Positions 1-10,054 of a stretch of DNA of 47,648 bases are shown piece by piece; position 1 is the stretch's first letter, and each line of letters starts with the position of its first letter. The DNA comes from Syntrophomonadaceae bacterium (GTDB lineage Bacteria > Bacillota > Dethiobacteria > DTU022), in the NCBI GenBank assembly GCA_003554615.1, contig PWGX01000014.1:1-47648 (forward strand). The letters run 5' to 3'. A program made the position numbers and the translations under genes. The notes under the pieces are model-generated. The model did not search any database. It saw only the letters and a program-made list of their open reading frames with translations, and had not been told where the DNA came from.

Positions 1-79
1 CGGATTAACAGTTCATTCATCAACTAGATGTTCCTTTTTGTGTGGTCTTGATTTTTCTCCGGTCAGGCATATCAAGCCC

Positions 80-99
80 AACCTGGTCTAAACCAGGTT
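80..99. terminator. Perfect 8-bp hairpin downstream of the ATPase operon
   Basis: Arms at 80-87 and 92-99 are exact reverse complements around a 4-nt loop. It lies about 90 bp past the atpD stop, so it could end the V-ATPase transcript. On the minus strand it is not followed by a T-run. On the plus strand there are four T. A canonical intrinsic terminator is therefore not established; Rho-dependent ending or an RNA-stabilising hairpin are alternatives. Nothing else is recognisable in 1-187. Confidence 0.4.
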
Positions 100-187
100 T
101 TGCTGGCATAACTCGAAATAAACAACCTAGATAATTCTCTATTCATTATAGTAAGCTTCATATAAACTGGATCATACAATGAGCAGA

Positions 188-832
188 CTAAGTTTTGGCC
201 CGCACAATATCTTTCACCTTCATCAGGCGGGTCAGCGCTCCTCTTTCGCTTTCATCGAGCTTCATGGTTATATACTTGATCGTCTCTTCCAGCCTGGGGA
301 TCAAGACATGCTCAAGAGCATTAACCCGACGGCGGGTCTTTTCAATTTCTTCTGCCATCAGCTGGACCGACTTTTCCACCTCGGCAAGTTCCATCAGCTG
401 GGGCAAAATGTTGGAAAGGGTTTCAATGGAAGTATCAAGTTCCGCCGAAGTATCGACAAAGCCGTAAGGGTAAATGCTGGACCCTTCTCCTCCGCCGGTC
501 TCCTCTTCTGCCCAATCAAATTTGGGCGTGTAAACACTCATAATGTTCTGCCTGTGCACTTCCAGCCGCAGGACTTTAGTTGGATACATCAGGGCTTCTT
601 CCAGGTTCTCAGCAGGCATGACCGCCCTGGCCAGCAGGAATTTGGCAAAAGCATCAGTGAGTTCTTTCTCGATATGCTCACGGAGATCTTTATTCTTCCG
701 CACCAGGATCATAAACTGGCGGATCAGTTCATCTCTTTTGTCTTTAAGCAGTTTGTGCCCCCGCTGAGCCATGGTCAGCCTTCTTCTAAGGCGGTTTAAC
801 TCCATGCGGGTTGGATTGACCCTTATTTCCAT
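188..832 (-). CDS. atpD: V/A-type ATPase subunit D (central stalk)
   Basis: Subunit D forms the coiled-coil shaft turning inside the A3B3 head. The 214-residue product has the family layout: a long N-terminal helix starting MEIRVNPTRMELNRLRRRL, a short central globular part containing a Gly-rich loop, and a long C-terminal helix ending near ALTRLMKVKDIVRAKT. Length is normal. It is the last of nine ATPase genes, and only 5 bp separate it from the stop of atpB, so the two are translationally close. The ATG start aligns with the conserved family N-terminus. Identity is secure. Confidence 0.96.
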   Translation of the reverse strand: MEIRVNPTRMELNRLRRRLTMAQRGHKLLKDKRDELIRQFMILVRKNKDLREHIEKELTDAFAKFLLARAVMPAENLEEALMYPTKVLRLEVHRQNIMSVYTPKFDWAEEETGGGEGSSIYPYGFVDTSAELDTSIETLSNILPQLMELAEVEKSVQLMAEEIEKTRRRVNALEHVLIPRLEETIKYITMKLDESERGALTRLMKVKDIVRAKT

Positions 833-837
833 ATGAC

Positions 838-2232
838 CTAACCCTCCTCCCGGTCGGACTCCTGGGCGGGCAGATATTTCTCAAGGTATTCGTCACGGAC
901 ACGCTTCAGTTCGACGCGCGGCAGGAGAGCCAGCAGCTCCCAGCCCAAGTCGAGTGTTTCGGTAACGGTGCGATCTTCTTCTTCACCCTGGGCCAAATAA
1001 CGGCTTTCAAACTCGTCGGCAAATCGAGAAAATTTCTTGTCCGCCTCTGACAGGGCCGCTTCCCCGAGGATGGCAGCCAGTTCCTTGGCTTCTTTGCCCC
1101 GGGCATAGGCTGCATAAAGCTGGTTCATGGTATCGGCATGGTCTTCCCTGGTCTGGTCGGCGCCAATACCCTTATCCTTGAGCCTGGACAGGGAAGGCAA
1201 AACATCGATGGGAGGAAAGATACCTTTACGGTGCAGTTCCTGGCTCAGAATAATCTGCCCTTCGGTAATATAGCCGGTCAAGTCGGGGATCGGGTGGGTC
1301 TTGTCGTTTTCCGGCATAGTCAGAATAGGAAGCTGGGTAATCGAACCTTTGCGCCCCTGGATCCTTCCAGCTCTTTCATAAAGACTGGCCAGGTCCGTAT
1401 AGAGATAACCCGGATAACCGCGGCGCCCCGGAACCTCTTTGCGGGCGGCCGATATCTCTCTCAGGGCTTCTGCATAGTTGGTCATATCGGTAAGGATAAC
1501 CAAAACATGCATATCCTGTTCATAGGCCAGGTATTCCGCTGCCGTCAGGGCAATGCGCGGTGTAGAGATCCTTTCAATGGCCGGGTCGTCGGCCAGGTTG
1601 ATAAAAAGGATGGAGTGCTCAATAGCGCCGGTCTTGCGAAAGTCATTGATAAAGAAATCCGCTTCTTCAAAAGTGATGCCCATGGCGGCAAAAACAACCG
1701 CAAAATCGGCTTCCGATCCAAGCACCTTGGATTGCCGGGCAATCTGGGCGGCCAGGTTGGAGTGGGGCAGGCCTGAGCTAGAAAAGATTGGTAATTTCTG
1801 GCCGCGTACCATCGTATTCATGCCATCAATGGCCGACACCCCGGTTTGAATAAACTCCGAGGGGTAGTCACGGGCATAGGGGTTGATCGGGAATCCGTTA
1901 ATATCCAACCGCTTATCGGGGATAATTTTGGGGCCCTGATCGCGGGGCGTACCCAACCCGCTGAACACCCGGCCCAGCAAGTCCATGGAGACGGGCAGTT
2001 CAATAGCTTTGCCCTGGAAACGGACTTTCGTCGTCCCAATATTTAGGCCGGTGGAACCCTCAAAAATCTGGACCAGCGCCCTGTCGCGGTCTATTTCCAG
2101 GACCTGTCCCCGCCGGATATCTCCTCCGGGCAGTTCAATCTCAGTCAGCTCGTTGTATTTCACACCTTCCACCTGTTCCACCAGCATCAGTGGTCCGGCT
2201 ACATCGGCAACAGTTTTATATTCTTTAAGCAT
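838..2232 (-). CDS. atpB: V/A-type ATPase subunit B (non-catalytic nucleotide-binding)
   Basis: Subunit B alternates with A in the hexameric head and helps form the nucleotide pocket without catalysing hydrolysis. Consistent with this, the P-loop position reads [13 protein letters not shown], with no GKT/S. Downstream are the conserved [20 protein letters not shown] segment and the [20 protein letters not shown] region. I start at the ATG at 2232 (464 aa; [15 protein letters not shown]), which has a GGAGG about 8 nt upstream. An ATG 18 bp further upstream would overlap that Shine-Dalgarno. The start overlaps the atpA stop by 8 nt, so the two are probably translationally coupled. Confidence 0.96.
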   Translation of the reverse strand: MLKEYKTVADVAGPLMLVEQVEGVKYNELTEIELPGGDIRRGQVLEIDRDRALVQIFEGSTGLNIGTTKVRFQGKAIELPVSMDLLGRVFSGLGTPRDQGPKIIPDKRLDINGFPINPYARDYPSEFIQTGVSAIDGMNTMVRGQKLPIFSSSGLPHSNLAAQIARQSKVLGSEADFAVVFAAMGITFEEADFFINDFRKTGAIEHSILFINLADDPAIERISTPRIALTAAEYLAYEQDMHVLVILTDMTNYAEALREISAARKEVPGRRGYPGYLYTDLASLYERAGRIQGRKGSITQLPILTMPENDKTHPIPDLTGYITEGQIILSQELHRKGIFPPIDVLPSLSRLKDKGIGADQTREDHADTMNQLYAAYARGKEAKELAAILGEAALSEADKKFSRFADEFESRYLAQGEEEDRTVTETLDLGWELLALLPRVELKRVRDEYLEKYLPAQESDREEG

Positions 2233-4009
2233 CTTCTTCCCCTCCTTCACCGGCTAACGGGGCTACCTGTTCTTTGATTTCCCGTTTTATATCTTCCATT
2301 TCTTTTATTTTCTCTTCCGGCATATACCGGGCCCGGGCTATCCTTTCCCGGACCGGTAGCGAAAATAGTTGTTCCAGGTCCAAATCAATTTCGGCTTTTT
2401 CTATCACCGCTCCCGCTTCGTGATGGTAGGTAAGAATTAAATCCATCATGGCAAACTGTTTCTCCAGGGAGCTGTAGGTGTCAATTTCGTGCATGGCATT
2501 CTGGTGCAGAAAATCTTCCCGCAGCGATTTGGAGGTTTCAAGGACCAGTCTTTCTTTTGCGGAAAGGGCATCGATGCCTACCAACCGCACGATTTCTTCC
2601 AGCTCAGATTCTTCCTGGAGCAGGCGCATTGCTTCCCTGCGCATTTCATTCCACTGCTCACCAATAGTTTCCCTGAAGTAGGGTGCAACATTGTCCAGGT
2701 ACAGCGAATAACTCAAGAGCCAGCTAATGGCCGGGAAGTGGCGCCGGTAGGCAAGAGAAGCGTCCAGGCCCCAGAACACCTTGACAATACGCAGAGTGCC
2801 CTGTGAAACCGGCTCAGAGAGGTCACCGCCCGGTGGGGATACCGCACCAACCAGGGTCAGGGCGCCTTCCCTGTCTGCGTTGCCCAGGCAGACGGTCCGG
2901 CCCGAACGCTCATAAAAGTCGGCCAGCCGTGAACCGAGGTAAGCCGGGTAACCCTCTTCCCCTGGCATTTCTTCGAGGCGGCCCGACATTTCGCGGAGTG
3001 CTTCGGCCCAGCGGGAAGTGGAGTCCGCCATCAGGGCGACGCTGTAGCCCATATCCCTGAAGTATTCAGCAATGGTAATCCCGGTATAAATAGAAGCCTC
3101 GCGAGCCGCCACCGGCATGTTCGATGTATTGGCAATTAAAACCGTCCGTTTCATCAGGGGTTCACCGGATTTGGGATCCTGCAGCTCCGGGAACTCCAAA
3201 AGGACGTCGGTCATCTCATTGCCGCGTTCGCCGCAGCCGATGTAAACCACTATTTCCGCATCGGCCCACTTGGCCAGCTGGTGCTGGGTAACCGTCTTTC
3301 CGCTGCCGAAAGGCCCGGGAATACAGGCGGTTCCCCCTTTAGCCACCGGGAAAAAAGTGTCCAGGATCCGTTGGCCGGTGATCAAAGGAATGTGAGGTCC
3401 CATTTTTTCTTTGTAGGGCCGGCCCTTACGAACAGGCCACCGCTGGAGCATGGTGATATCATAATCCCCATCATCTGTTTCCAGTTTGGCGATAACATCC
3501 GTTACAGTCGATTCACCACTTTTAATTTCTTTAATGGTTCCCGCAGGATAATTGGCCGGAACCATAAGCCGGTGTTCAACAATAGTGGTTTCCTGGATCG
3601 TGCCGATAATGTCTCCGGCCTGGACCTGGTCCCCTTCCTGGACTGTAGGATTAAAATCCCACTTGCGCTCACGATCTAAAGCGGGAATTTCCACGCCCCG
3701 GGTAATATAATCGCCCGCCTTTGCTTTAATTCCGTCAAGCGGGCGCTGGACCCCGTCAAAAAATGATTCGATCATACCGGGCCCCAGTTCAACACTAAGT
3801 GGTTCCCCGGTAATATATACGGGTTCGCCGGGGCCGATTCCACCGGTTTCCTCGTATACCTGTATAGAGGCCTGGTCGCCGCGCAACTCGACAATTTCAC
3901 CCATCAGGCGTGCCTCGCTGACCCTGACCATATCGTACATCCGGGCTGCACCCATTTTATCCGCTACAACAAGGGGGCCGGATACCTTTACAATCCTTCC
4001 TACATCCAA
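2225..4009 (-). CDS. atpA: V/A-type ATPase catalytic subunit A
   Basis: Catalytic ATP-hydrolysing subunit of the peripheral head. The P-loop GPFGSGKT sits at about residues 232-239, and the Asp/Glu-rich catalytic stretch [19 protein letters not shown] follows. The non-homologous insertion typical of A subunits lies between the beta-barrel and the nucleotide domain. I choose the TTG at 4009 (594 aa; (M)[10 protein letters not shown]). It has AGAAGG about 7 nt upstream, lies 5 bp after the atpF stop, and gives the usual family N-terminus. The ATG at 4063 would add 18 non-conserved residues and overlap atpF by 50 bp. The function is certain; the start is probable. Confidence 0.96.
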   Translation of the reverse strand: MDVGRIVKVSGPLVVADKMGAARMYDMVRVSEARLMGEIVELRGDQASIQVYEETGGIGPGEPVYITGEPLSVELGPGMIESFFDGVQRPLDGIKAKAGDYITRGVEIPALDRERKWDFNPTVQEGDQVQAGDIIGTIQETTIVEHRLMVPANYPAGTIKEIKSGESTVTDVIAKLETDDGDYDITMLQRWPVRKGRPYKEKMGPHIPLITGQRILDTFFPVAKGGTACIPGPFGSGKTVTQHQLAKWADAEIVVYIGCGERGNEMTDVLLEFPELQDPKSGEPLMKRTVLIANTSNMPVAAREASIYTGITIAEYFRDMGYSVALMADSTSRWAEALREMSGRLEEMPGEEGYPAYLGSRLADFYERSGRTVCLGNADREGALTLVGAVSPPGGDLSEPVSQGTLRIVKVFWGLDASLAYRRHFPAISWLLSYSLYLDNVAPYFRETIGEQWNEMRREAMRLLQEESELEEIVRLVGIDALSAKERLVLETSKSLREDFLHQNAMHEIDTYSSLEKQFAMMDLILTYHHEAGAVIEKAEIDLDLEQLFSLPVRERIARARYMPEEKIKEMEDIKREIKEQVAPLAGEGGEEDA

Positions 4010-4013
4010 GTTA

Positions 4014-4343
4014 TCAACCTTCTTTCCTGAAAAGAATGTCTGCACCAATTGCTTTTTCGACATTTTTCCTTATTTGCTCAATTCCAATCCCCAGGGATCC
4101 CTTACTGTTTGGGATTAATACAACCGTTGGTAAGTAACGCTTATGCAGCTCGTTAATCACATCCGGAATTCCCTGGGCCAATTCTTCGGTGATAAAAATA
4201 ACCCCATAATTTTCAGAGACCAGCTTTTTAAGGGTATCAAGTGCCGCTTGAGCACTGGTCACCGGAAATGTATCCACGCCAATAGTTTTAAATCCGAGTA
4301 TAGAGTCTTTGTCTCCAATAACGGCAATTTTATATGTAGGCAT
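4014..4343 (-). CDS. atpF: V/A-type ATPase subunit F
   Basis: Small Rossmann-like subunit at the base of the central stalk, involved in coupling. It has the family start [19 protein letters not shown] and the [11 protein letters not shown] strand-helix unit. I use the ATG at 4343 (109 aa), preceded by AGGGAG. An in-frame start 60 bp upstream adds a non-homologous leader inside atpC. The gene overlaps the end of atpC by 14 bp. This subunit is called NtpG in Enterococcus hirae. Confidence 0.93.
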   Translation of the reverse strand: MPTYKIAVIGDKDSILGFKTIGVDTFPVTSAQAALDTLKKLVSENYGVIFITEELAQGIPDVINELHKRYLPTVVLIPNSKGSLGIGIEQIRKNVEKAIGADILFRKEG

Positions 4344-5334
4344 CTCTAATTCGCTCCCTGATCGATTCGGCAGGCAGCCTGTTAATCTTGCCCACCAAAA
4401 CAATGCGGATATTTTTGATCTCTATTTCTTTGGCCCACAGGTAACCAACCAGGGGTTCCACGCCGAAGGGGACCCACTTTCCTTCTTTAAGGTAAGTGGT
4501 TATATAATCATCAGATAGTTTTTCCAGGGTTGAGGCCGAACCTTTTTCCGACCACTCCCTCACCCCTTCACCAACCAGGTCGGCATAATCGCTTATGGCC
4601 AGCATTGAAATTAAGGACTCCAGGGGTTCTTCGATCATGGCCGCCAGCCGGTCGACGGCCAGTGTTCCATTCGGCAGCAGGACCCTGGCCAGGAAATCCC
4701 TGCTCAGGCCCATTCGCTTGACCCGAATCAATGTTTTCAGGTTGGTTAAATCGATCTGCCTGACAAACAGTCCCTCCAAAAATGGTGCATTATGTTCCCT
4801 GGCGGCATCGATCAGCTGATCATAAAGGACCCGGTCCAGGATCAAATCGATAATCTGGGGGTCACGGTTGATCATAAAATCTTCATTAATAGCGTTGGCG
4901 GCCCGGCGCAGCTTTTCAGGCAGCAACAGGAAATTATCTTCACTGACAGCGTTTTCCAACTTGGATAAATCCATGGAACCAGCCGGGATAAAAAGATCAC
5001 TTTTAACCCCCAGAAATTTAGCTTTGAACAGTACCTTCAGGTTATGGATGTCATACCGCAGGGCCAGCATCCCGATCAGTTCGGGAATAGGGCTGATCTT
5101 CAGAACTATATTGAAAATATAGCTCAATTCATCCGCTAAAATAGTTTCAAAGTTATGGACATCATCCAGTTCGGCTACAGCGGCGGAGTACCCCGTTTCA
5201 GACAGGACCTTTAAAGCTTCTTCTGTCGTGGAGGAATTGATCATCCTCTCAAACTGGCCCTGGTCGAGCAGGTGTGTTTCCATAGCCTTTACCCGCGCCA
5301 CAGCGTAACCATAAATTGTATCATCAATAAGCAT
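4330..5334 (-). CDS. atpC: V/A-type ATPase subunit C (rotor-stalk connector)
   Basis: Subunit C (d-type) is the all-helical funnel joining the central stalk to the membrane rotor ring. The 334-residue product has the expected start (YGYAVARVKAMETHLL), the LRYDIHNLKVLFKAK motif around the first third, and the IDLTNLKTLIRVKRMG repeat-like motif near the middle. These reflect the threefold pseudo-repeat of the family. There is no signal peptide or membrane segment, as expected. It sits between atpE and atpF with the conserved order. The ATG start follows AGGAGAG about 11 nt upstream. Confidence 0.94.
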   Translation of the reverse strand: MLIDDTIYGYAVARVKAMETHLLDQGQFERMINSSTTEEALKVLSETGYSAAVAELDDVHNFETILADELSYIFNIVLKISPIPELIGMLALRYDIHNLKVLFKAKFLGVKSDLFIPAGSMDLSKLENAVSEDNFLLLPEKLRRAANAINEDFMINRDPQIIDLILDRVLYDQLIDAAREHNAPFLEGLFVRQIDLTNLKTLIRVKRMGLSRDFLARVLLPNGTLAVDRLAAMIEEPLESLISMLAISDYADLVGEGVREWSEKGSASTLEKLSDDYITTYLKEGKWVPFGVEPLVGYLWAKEIEIKNIRIVLVGKINRLPAESIRERIRDAYI

Positions 5335-5372
5335 ATCCTACTGCTCTCCTTTCCGGGAGGAAAGCTAATCTT

Positions 5373-5975
5373 TTATTTAAAAAGCAGTTCGGCTACTTCA
5401 AATTCCAGTTCATCTCTTTTCCTCTTCAGAAGAGATTCAAAGGAGCAGTTCATTTCCAAACCGCCTCTCTGGAAAATAAAGCCGCCCTTAATCGCCCTGG
5501 TTTCTTCCGAAAGCTCCAGTTCTCCTTTCTTTTCCTGGTCGGCCAGGCTCTTGTTTACATCTTTCCAAAAATCATCCGTAATTCTTTCTTGATCGCGCTC
5601 GTTAAAAATGACTGTCTCTGTACCGGTATCACTCATTTCCTGGAGAAGATTACGGATGACGGCAAGATAGTCCCGATCATCCATGATCGACAGTTCATTT
5701 AAAGCTCTCTGGAAGGCTTCGCCAATCATTTCCTGCTTGGCGGCCAGCAGCTTCTTGCGCGCTTCAAGCTGGGCCACGCCGATAATGCGGCTCTTTTGTT
5801 CAGTCGCCGATTTACGCGCCTGTTCAAGGATTTGTTCCTTCCTCCGGTTAGCCTTTTTTTTGGCGTCGGATTCTACAGCTTCGGTTTTTTCAGCAGCCTC
5901 AGCTTCTATCGAGTCGGCCCTGGCCTGCGCATCATCCAGGACACGCTGGATGATCCTGTCCGCACCTTCTTTCAA
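5373..5975 (-). CDS. atpE: V/A-type ATPase subunit E (peripheral stalk)
   Basis: Peripheral-stalk subunit that pairs with subunit H/G as a right-handed coiled coil and caps onto subunit B. The first ~110 residues are a charged Ala/Glu/Lys helix. A mixed alpha/beta C-terminal domain contains EETRAIKGGFIFQRGGLEMN, which is diagnostic of the family. I place the start at TTG 5975 (200 aa) because AAAGGAG lies 8 nt upstream. A GTG at 5984 would overlap that Shine-Dalgarno. It lies between atpK and atpC. Confidence 0.93.
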   Translation of the reverse strand: MKEGADRIIQRVLDDAQARADSIEAEAAEKTEAVESDAKKKANRRKEQILEQARKSATEQKSRIIGVAQLEARKKLLAAKQEMIGEAFQRALNELSIMDDRDYLAVIRNLLQEMSDTGTETVIFNERDQERITDDFWKDVNKSLADQEKKGELELSEETRAIKGGFIFQRGGLEMNCSFESLLKRKRDELEFEVAELLFK

Positions 5976-6002
5976 GCAACTCACTCCTTTAAGCAGTCGG
6001 TT

Positions 6003-6497
<495 letters not shown>

Positions 6498-6581
6498 CTA
6501 TCAATTATGTAATATCTCCAGTGAACAACCAGGAATCAGAAATTGCCTGCTTCTGCAAAGAACGAGCCTGAAATCTGTTTT

Positions 6582-8531
6582 TCAATTTTCTTCTGATTCG
6601 ACAATATCAACGTAATTGTTCTTCACCCTGAAAGGTTGGAATGACCTTCCGCCACCTTCAAAAAACTTGTTGAAGAATTCCAGGTACTGCAGGCGGCTGG
6701 TATGCACATAAGAAGTCAAGGTGCTGATAATCATATTGAAGAAATGGCCGCCGATCAAGATTATGACCAAAACGACATAACCGATAATGGATCCGGCAGC
6801 CAACTCTCCGACCGAGTTGACAACCATGCCGATAACAACAGAAGCCAGCCCCAGGGCGAACAAACGGGAGTAGGACAGCACATCGCTCAAGTACTGGGTT
6901 ACGTTGTAAAGGCTCAAAAGGCCGCTGAAAAATTTCAAGATCACACTGCTTTGAGATCGGCCCTGGGTTAAAACTAAGCCGGCCCCGCCTGCTACAGTCA
7001 TCCACTGCCCTATGGGGGAAATTCCAGCGACCAGCAGGATCAGGCCATTTAAGAATATAAACCAAAAACCCTGATCAAATAACGCATCCAGAGGCTTACC
7101 TCCTTTGATATTGCGGTAAGCCTGCAGGGCCATCCCAAAGTAAACCTGGATCAGACCAATACCCAAAGCAGCAATTAACATGGTCATCGGTTCTTCAAGA
7201 GGATCGAACAGCAATGGCGGCAGATCAATTAAATCTCCGAAATAACCCCCCAACAGGATCCCGAAAGCAAAAGCGGAAATCCCGCCGAGCATCAATAATT
7301 TCAAGAGCTGCCGGCCTGACTGGCCAAGAGTGAGCTTACGATACAGGTAGAAGGCAAGCAGGCCCAACATAATACCGTAACCGGCATCGGATAGGCAGAT
7401 ACCGAAAAACAAGAAAAAAAACGGGGCCATAAAGGGGGTAGGATCGAGCTCACTCCTTTTTGGAGTGCTGTAAAGCTTGGTCACCACTTCATAGGGATCA
7501 GCCGGCCCCTTGTTATGTAAAAGCACCGGAACATCTTCATCGGGTTCAGGGTCCCTCGAGGTCAGGATCGCCGTTTCAGTTTTCTCGCTGATCGTTGTTT
7601 CCAAATCACCCATAATGGGAGCCGGAGCCCAACCTTCCAGCAAAAAGCTGTTATCGGTACCGGCCAGGCTGGCCACTGCCTGGTGCTTTGCGTACTCGTT
7701 GTCCATATAATCGTAGCAGGCCATTAACATGGGGCGATGAACAAGCAGTTTCTCTACTTCACTTAAAACAGCACTTCTTTCCTGCCTCAATTCTTCCAGT
7801 TTTTCATTTAACGAGTCGATAATATCCGAGGGGGTTCCGGCGACATCAGGAAAGCTGGCCCTTGTAACCGCCTTCCCTCTGAAAAGCTCATCTATAACCT
7901 GCTTTTTTTCGGCAAGGGCGGAGAAAAAGAAATAAACATTTTCACCATCGGAGGAAACTTCATCCAGGCAGTGCTCGGAAACAGTTTCAGTAAGGGCCTC
8001 CTGCAGAGCGGGATACTGCTCGGCGGGCACAATGAACAAATCCATCATGGCCCAGGATCCCTCTTCAACCTCTTCCAGGGGCAGATCAAGGGAAACCCAG
8101 GGCTGAAGGTCTTCAATCAGGTTCTGGGACTGGGTTTCTTCATTGCGGATGCGCACTAAGTTTTCTTCGGCCTCACGGCAGGTCCGGTGGATTTCTTCAA
8201 CTTGCTCGAGAGTTTTGATGTAATTGTTGAACTGTTCATCGGTTAAGTCGAGCCTGCTGCCTGTAAACTGTTCGAGCATGCTTTTACGAACCGGAAAATG
8301 ACGCTGAAAAAAATCAAGGCAAAAGCGAATATCACTGCGCTTGCTGTCAACCCGGGAAATATCCTCTGGAGGCTGTTCCGGTTCAAGAAGTTCTTGAAAT
8401 TCTTTCCAGCCCTCGCCCGATTTAACATCGACCAATTCCACGGTGCCCATTTCATGCAGGAGGTTGAAGATTTTTTCCCTTTCCTGCCGATGGCCCAGGA
8501 TGTAAACTTTTTTCATATCAATGATCGGCAT
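6582..8531 (-). CDS. atpI: V/A-type ATPase subunit I (membrane stator, a-subunit)
   Basis: Subunit I supplies the ion half-channels next to the K ring and anchors the peripheral stalks. The 649-aa protein has a soluble, coiled-coil-rich N-terminal half. From about residue 350 there are seven or eight membrane helices, including PFFFLFFGICLSDAGYG, the SYSRLFALGLA helix with the essential Arg, and GGHFFNMIISTLTSYVHTSR near the end. The ATG at 8531 gives MPIIDMKKVYILG, a typical family start, and overlaps atpH by 14 bp. A second ATG at 8516 has no Shine-Dalgarno. Confidence 0.95.
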   Translation of the reverse strand: MPIIDMKKVYILGHRQEREKIFNLLHEMGTVELVDVKSGEGWKEFQELLEPEQPPEDISRVDSKRSDIRFCLDFFQRHFPVRKSMLEQFTGSRLDLTDEQFNNYIKTLEQVEEIHRTCREAEENLVRIRNEETQSQNLIEDLQPWVSLDLPLEEVEEGSWAMMDLFIVPAEQYPALQEALTETVSEHCLDEVSSDGENVYFFFSALAEKKQVIDELFRGKAVTRASFPDVAGTPSDIIDSLNEKLEELRQERSAVLSEVEKLLVHRPMLMACYDYMDNEYAKHQAVASLAGTDNSFLLEGWAPAPIMGDLETTISEKTETAILTSRDPEPDEDVPVLLHNKGPADPYEVVTKLYSTPKRSELDPTPFMAPFFFLFFGICLSDAGYGIMLGLLAFYLYRKLTLGQSGRQLLKLLMLGGISAFAFGILLGGYFGDLIDLPPLLFDPLEEPMTMLIAALGIGLIQVYFGMALQAYRNIKGGKPLDALFDQGFWFIFLNGLILLVAGISPIGQWMTVAGGAGLVLTQGRSQSSVILKFFSGLLSLYNVTQYLSDVLSYSRLFALGLASVVIGMVVNSVGELAAGSIIGYVVLVIILIGGHFFNMIISTLTSYVHTSRLQYLEFFNKFFEGGGRSFQPFRVKNNYVDIVESEEN

Positions 8532-8844
8532 CAGTTTTCACAACCTTGTTTTTAATCAGGGCTACCGCTTCGGGCATACGCTCCGCTGCTTTTTCTTTCA
8601 GCTGCTCTATTTCTTCTTCGCGTTCCTTTACCAGTGGTTCCGATTCAGACCTGGCTTCTTCTTCCGCTTTTTTAATTAAATCCCTGGCCTGCCCTTCCGC
8701 TTCGGCCACAGCTTTTTCCATGATTTCTTCAGCCCTGGCCGCAGCGTCTTTTTGCATTTTGCGAGCTTCCTGCTTAGCTTCGCGGATGATCGATTCAGCT
8801 TTGTTTTCAGCTTCCTTGATTGACTTAACCAGTTCGACTGTCAA
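8518..8844 (-). CDS. atpH: V/A-type ATPase subunit H/G (peripheral stalk coiled coil)
   Basis: First gene of the ATPase operon. The 108-residue product is almost wholly one charged coiled coil with heptad-like Ala/Glu/Lys patterning (KSIKEAENKAESIIREAKQE), as in the peripheral-stalk partner of subunit E. Start is TTG 8844 with AGGTGGTG about 8 nt upstream. It overlaps atpI. Naming varies: NtpF in Enterococcus, G in Thermus. Assignment rests on composition plus operon position because the sequence is low in complexity. I found no convincing promoter in the ~200 bp upstream. Confidence 0.85.
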   Translation of the reverse strand: MTVELVKSIKEAENKAESIIREAKQEARKMQKDAAARAEEIMEKAVAEAEGQARDLIKKAEEEARSESEPLVKEREEEIEQLKEKAAERMPEAVALIKNKVVKTDADH

Positions 8845-9048
8845 GCACTTTCACCACCTGTCGCTTTATTGCTGCCTGTATGTATAAAGACAAGGTTCGT
8901 GCTTTGAATGTTAACAGAACAATAATAAACCGGGCAACTATAAGCTGATTATTACGCTTGCCCATTTACCATAAAAAAACTAAGAATCAAAATAGTATAG
9001 TAAAATAGCAGGCATTTTAAACATGTGGCAGTTAACATTCAGCGAATA

Positions 9049-9495
9049 TTATACTATAAAATTAACCCCAATTCCAGCTTCCGAAAAATTTTTTTTGGCC
9101 AGGGTGTCCGGGTAATTTTCAGCCAGTACCAGGGAATCTACGCCGGCATTAACGAGCATTTTGGCACAAACGGCACAAGGATAATGGGTACAGTATAAAA
9201 CAGAATCTTTAATGGCAACACCGTGTACGGCGGCTTGAATAATTGCATTTTGCTCAGCATGAAGCCCCCGGCACAGTTCATGCCTTTCCCCGGAAGGAAC
9301 CTGCATTTCCTGGCGAAGGCACCCAACTTCTCCACAGTGAGTCAGACCGCCCGGTGCACCGTTATAGCCGGTTGTCAGAATCCTTTTATTTAAAACCAGC
9401 AGGGCCCCTACTTGCCTCCTCAAGCAGGTAGAGCGAGAGGAAACAACAGTGGCTATCTGCATAAAATAGTGGTCCCAATCAGGCCTTTCTACCAA
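9049..9495 (-). CDS. comEB: dCMP deaminase family protein (ComEB-like)
   Basis: Zinc-dependent deoxycytidylate deaminase, feeding dUMP to thymidylate synthesis. The Zn ligands and catalytic Glu are visible in HAEQNAI (His and Glu) and [10 protein letters not shown] (the two Cys). An upstream Cys/His-containing insertion ([13 protein letters not shown]...HELCRG) matches the dCMP-deaminase branch rather than plain cytidine deaminase. Length is 148 aa, normal. Start is TTG 9495 with AGGGGG about 6 nt upstream. It closes the prmC-to-rpiB series of housekeeping genes, with 121 bp between it and rpiB. Whether it has a competence role cannot be read from sequence. Confidence 0.92.
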   Translation of the reverse strand: MVERPDWDHYFMQIATVVSSRSTCLRRQVGALLVLNKRILTTGYNGAPGGLTHCGEVGCLRQEMQVPSGERHELCRGLHAEQNAIIQAAVHGVAIKDSVLYCTHYPCAVCAKMLVNAGVDSLVLAENYPDTLAKKNFSEAGIGVNFIV

Positions 9496-9616
9496 CTATA
9501 CCCCCCTGACTAAGTAGTGATTAATATACTGCCGGAGCAGGATCAGGAAACGTTTTCACTAAAAACAAGACCGGTTAGGCAAATAAAGTATACCTGCGAC
9601 TTCTGCCCTTTATATT

Positions 9617-10054
9617 CTATGTTTCCAGTTTCTCAATTTTGTGGAGGCGGTTGCTGTGCCTACCCCCGGAAAAGGTGGTGTTCAAAAATTGAACGACAAT
9701 CTCCATGGCCAGGCCGGGGCCGATTACCCTGGACCCCATAGTCAGGATATTGGCGTTGTTGTGCTCCCTGGCACACTTTGCAGAATACGGGTCCCCGCAC
9801 AGGGCCGCCCTGATGCCGGTATTCTTGTTTGCAGCAATGGACATGCCGATTCCAGTGCCGCAAATCAGAATACCATAGTCGTATTCACCGGACTGGACAG
9901 CCGAAGCCACAGCAAGGGCAAGATCCGGGTAATCAGCACTTTCTTCGGAAAATACGCCAAGATCTTTACAGGTAAAAGCCTGCCCCTCGAGGTATTTGCA
10001 CACCTGTTCTTTTAAGCGGAACCCGGCATGATCGCTACCCACTGCAATCTTCAT
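9617..10054 (-). CDS. rpiB: Ribose-5-phosphate isomerase B
   Basis: Interconverts ribulose-5-phosphate and ribose-5-phosphate in the pentose phosphate pathway. The 145-aa product starts MKIAVGSDHAGF, carries the catalytic-Cys loop CGTGIGMSIAANK and the HNNANILTMGSRV phosphate-binding region. Start is the ATG at 10054, preceded by a GGTGGGG stretch; an ATG 24 bp upstream adds non-family residues. It overlaps the ywlE end by 20 bp, as in the ywlC-ywlE-ywlF order of Bacillus subtilis. The unusual tail after VVQFLN is short. Confidence 0.95.
   Translation of the reverse strand: MKIAVGSDHAGFRLKEQVCKYLEGQAFTCKDLGVFSEESADYPDLALAVASAVQSGEYDYGILICGTGIGMSIAANKNTGIRAALCGDPYSAKCAREHNNANILTMGSRVIGPGLAMEIVVQFLNTTFSGGRHSNRLHKIEKLET

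Noticed and set aside
179-799. Plus-strand open frame of 206 codons opposite atpD
   Set aside because: It is the antisense shadow of a clearly conserved gene; no ribosome site and no recognisable product.
1138-1776. Plus-strand open frame of 212 codons opposite atpB
   Set aside because: Antisense shadow of the conserved B-subunit gene, caused by codon bias.
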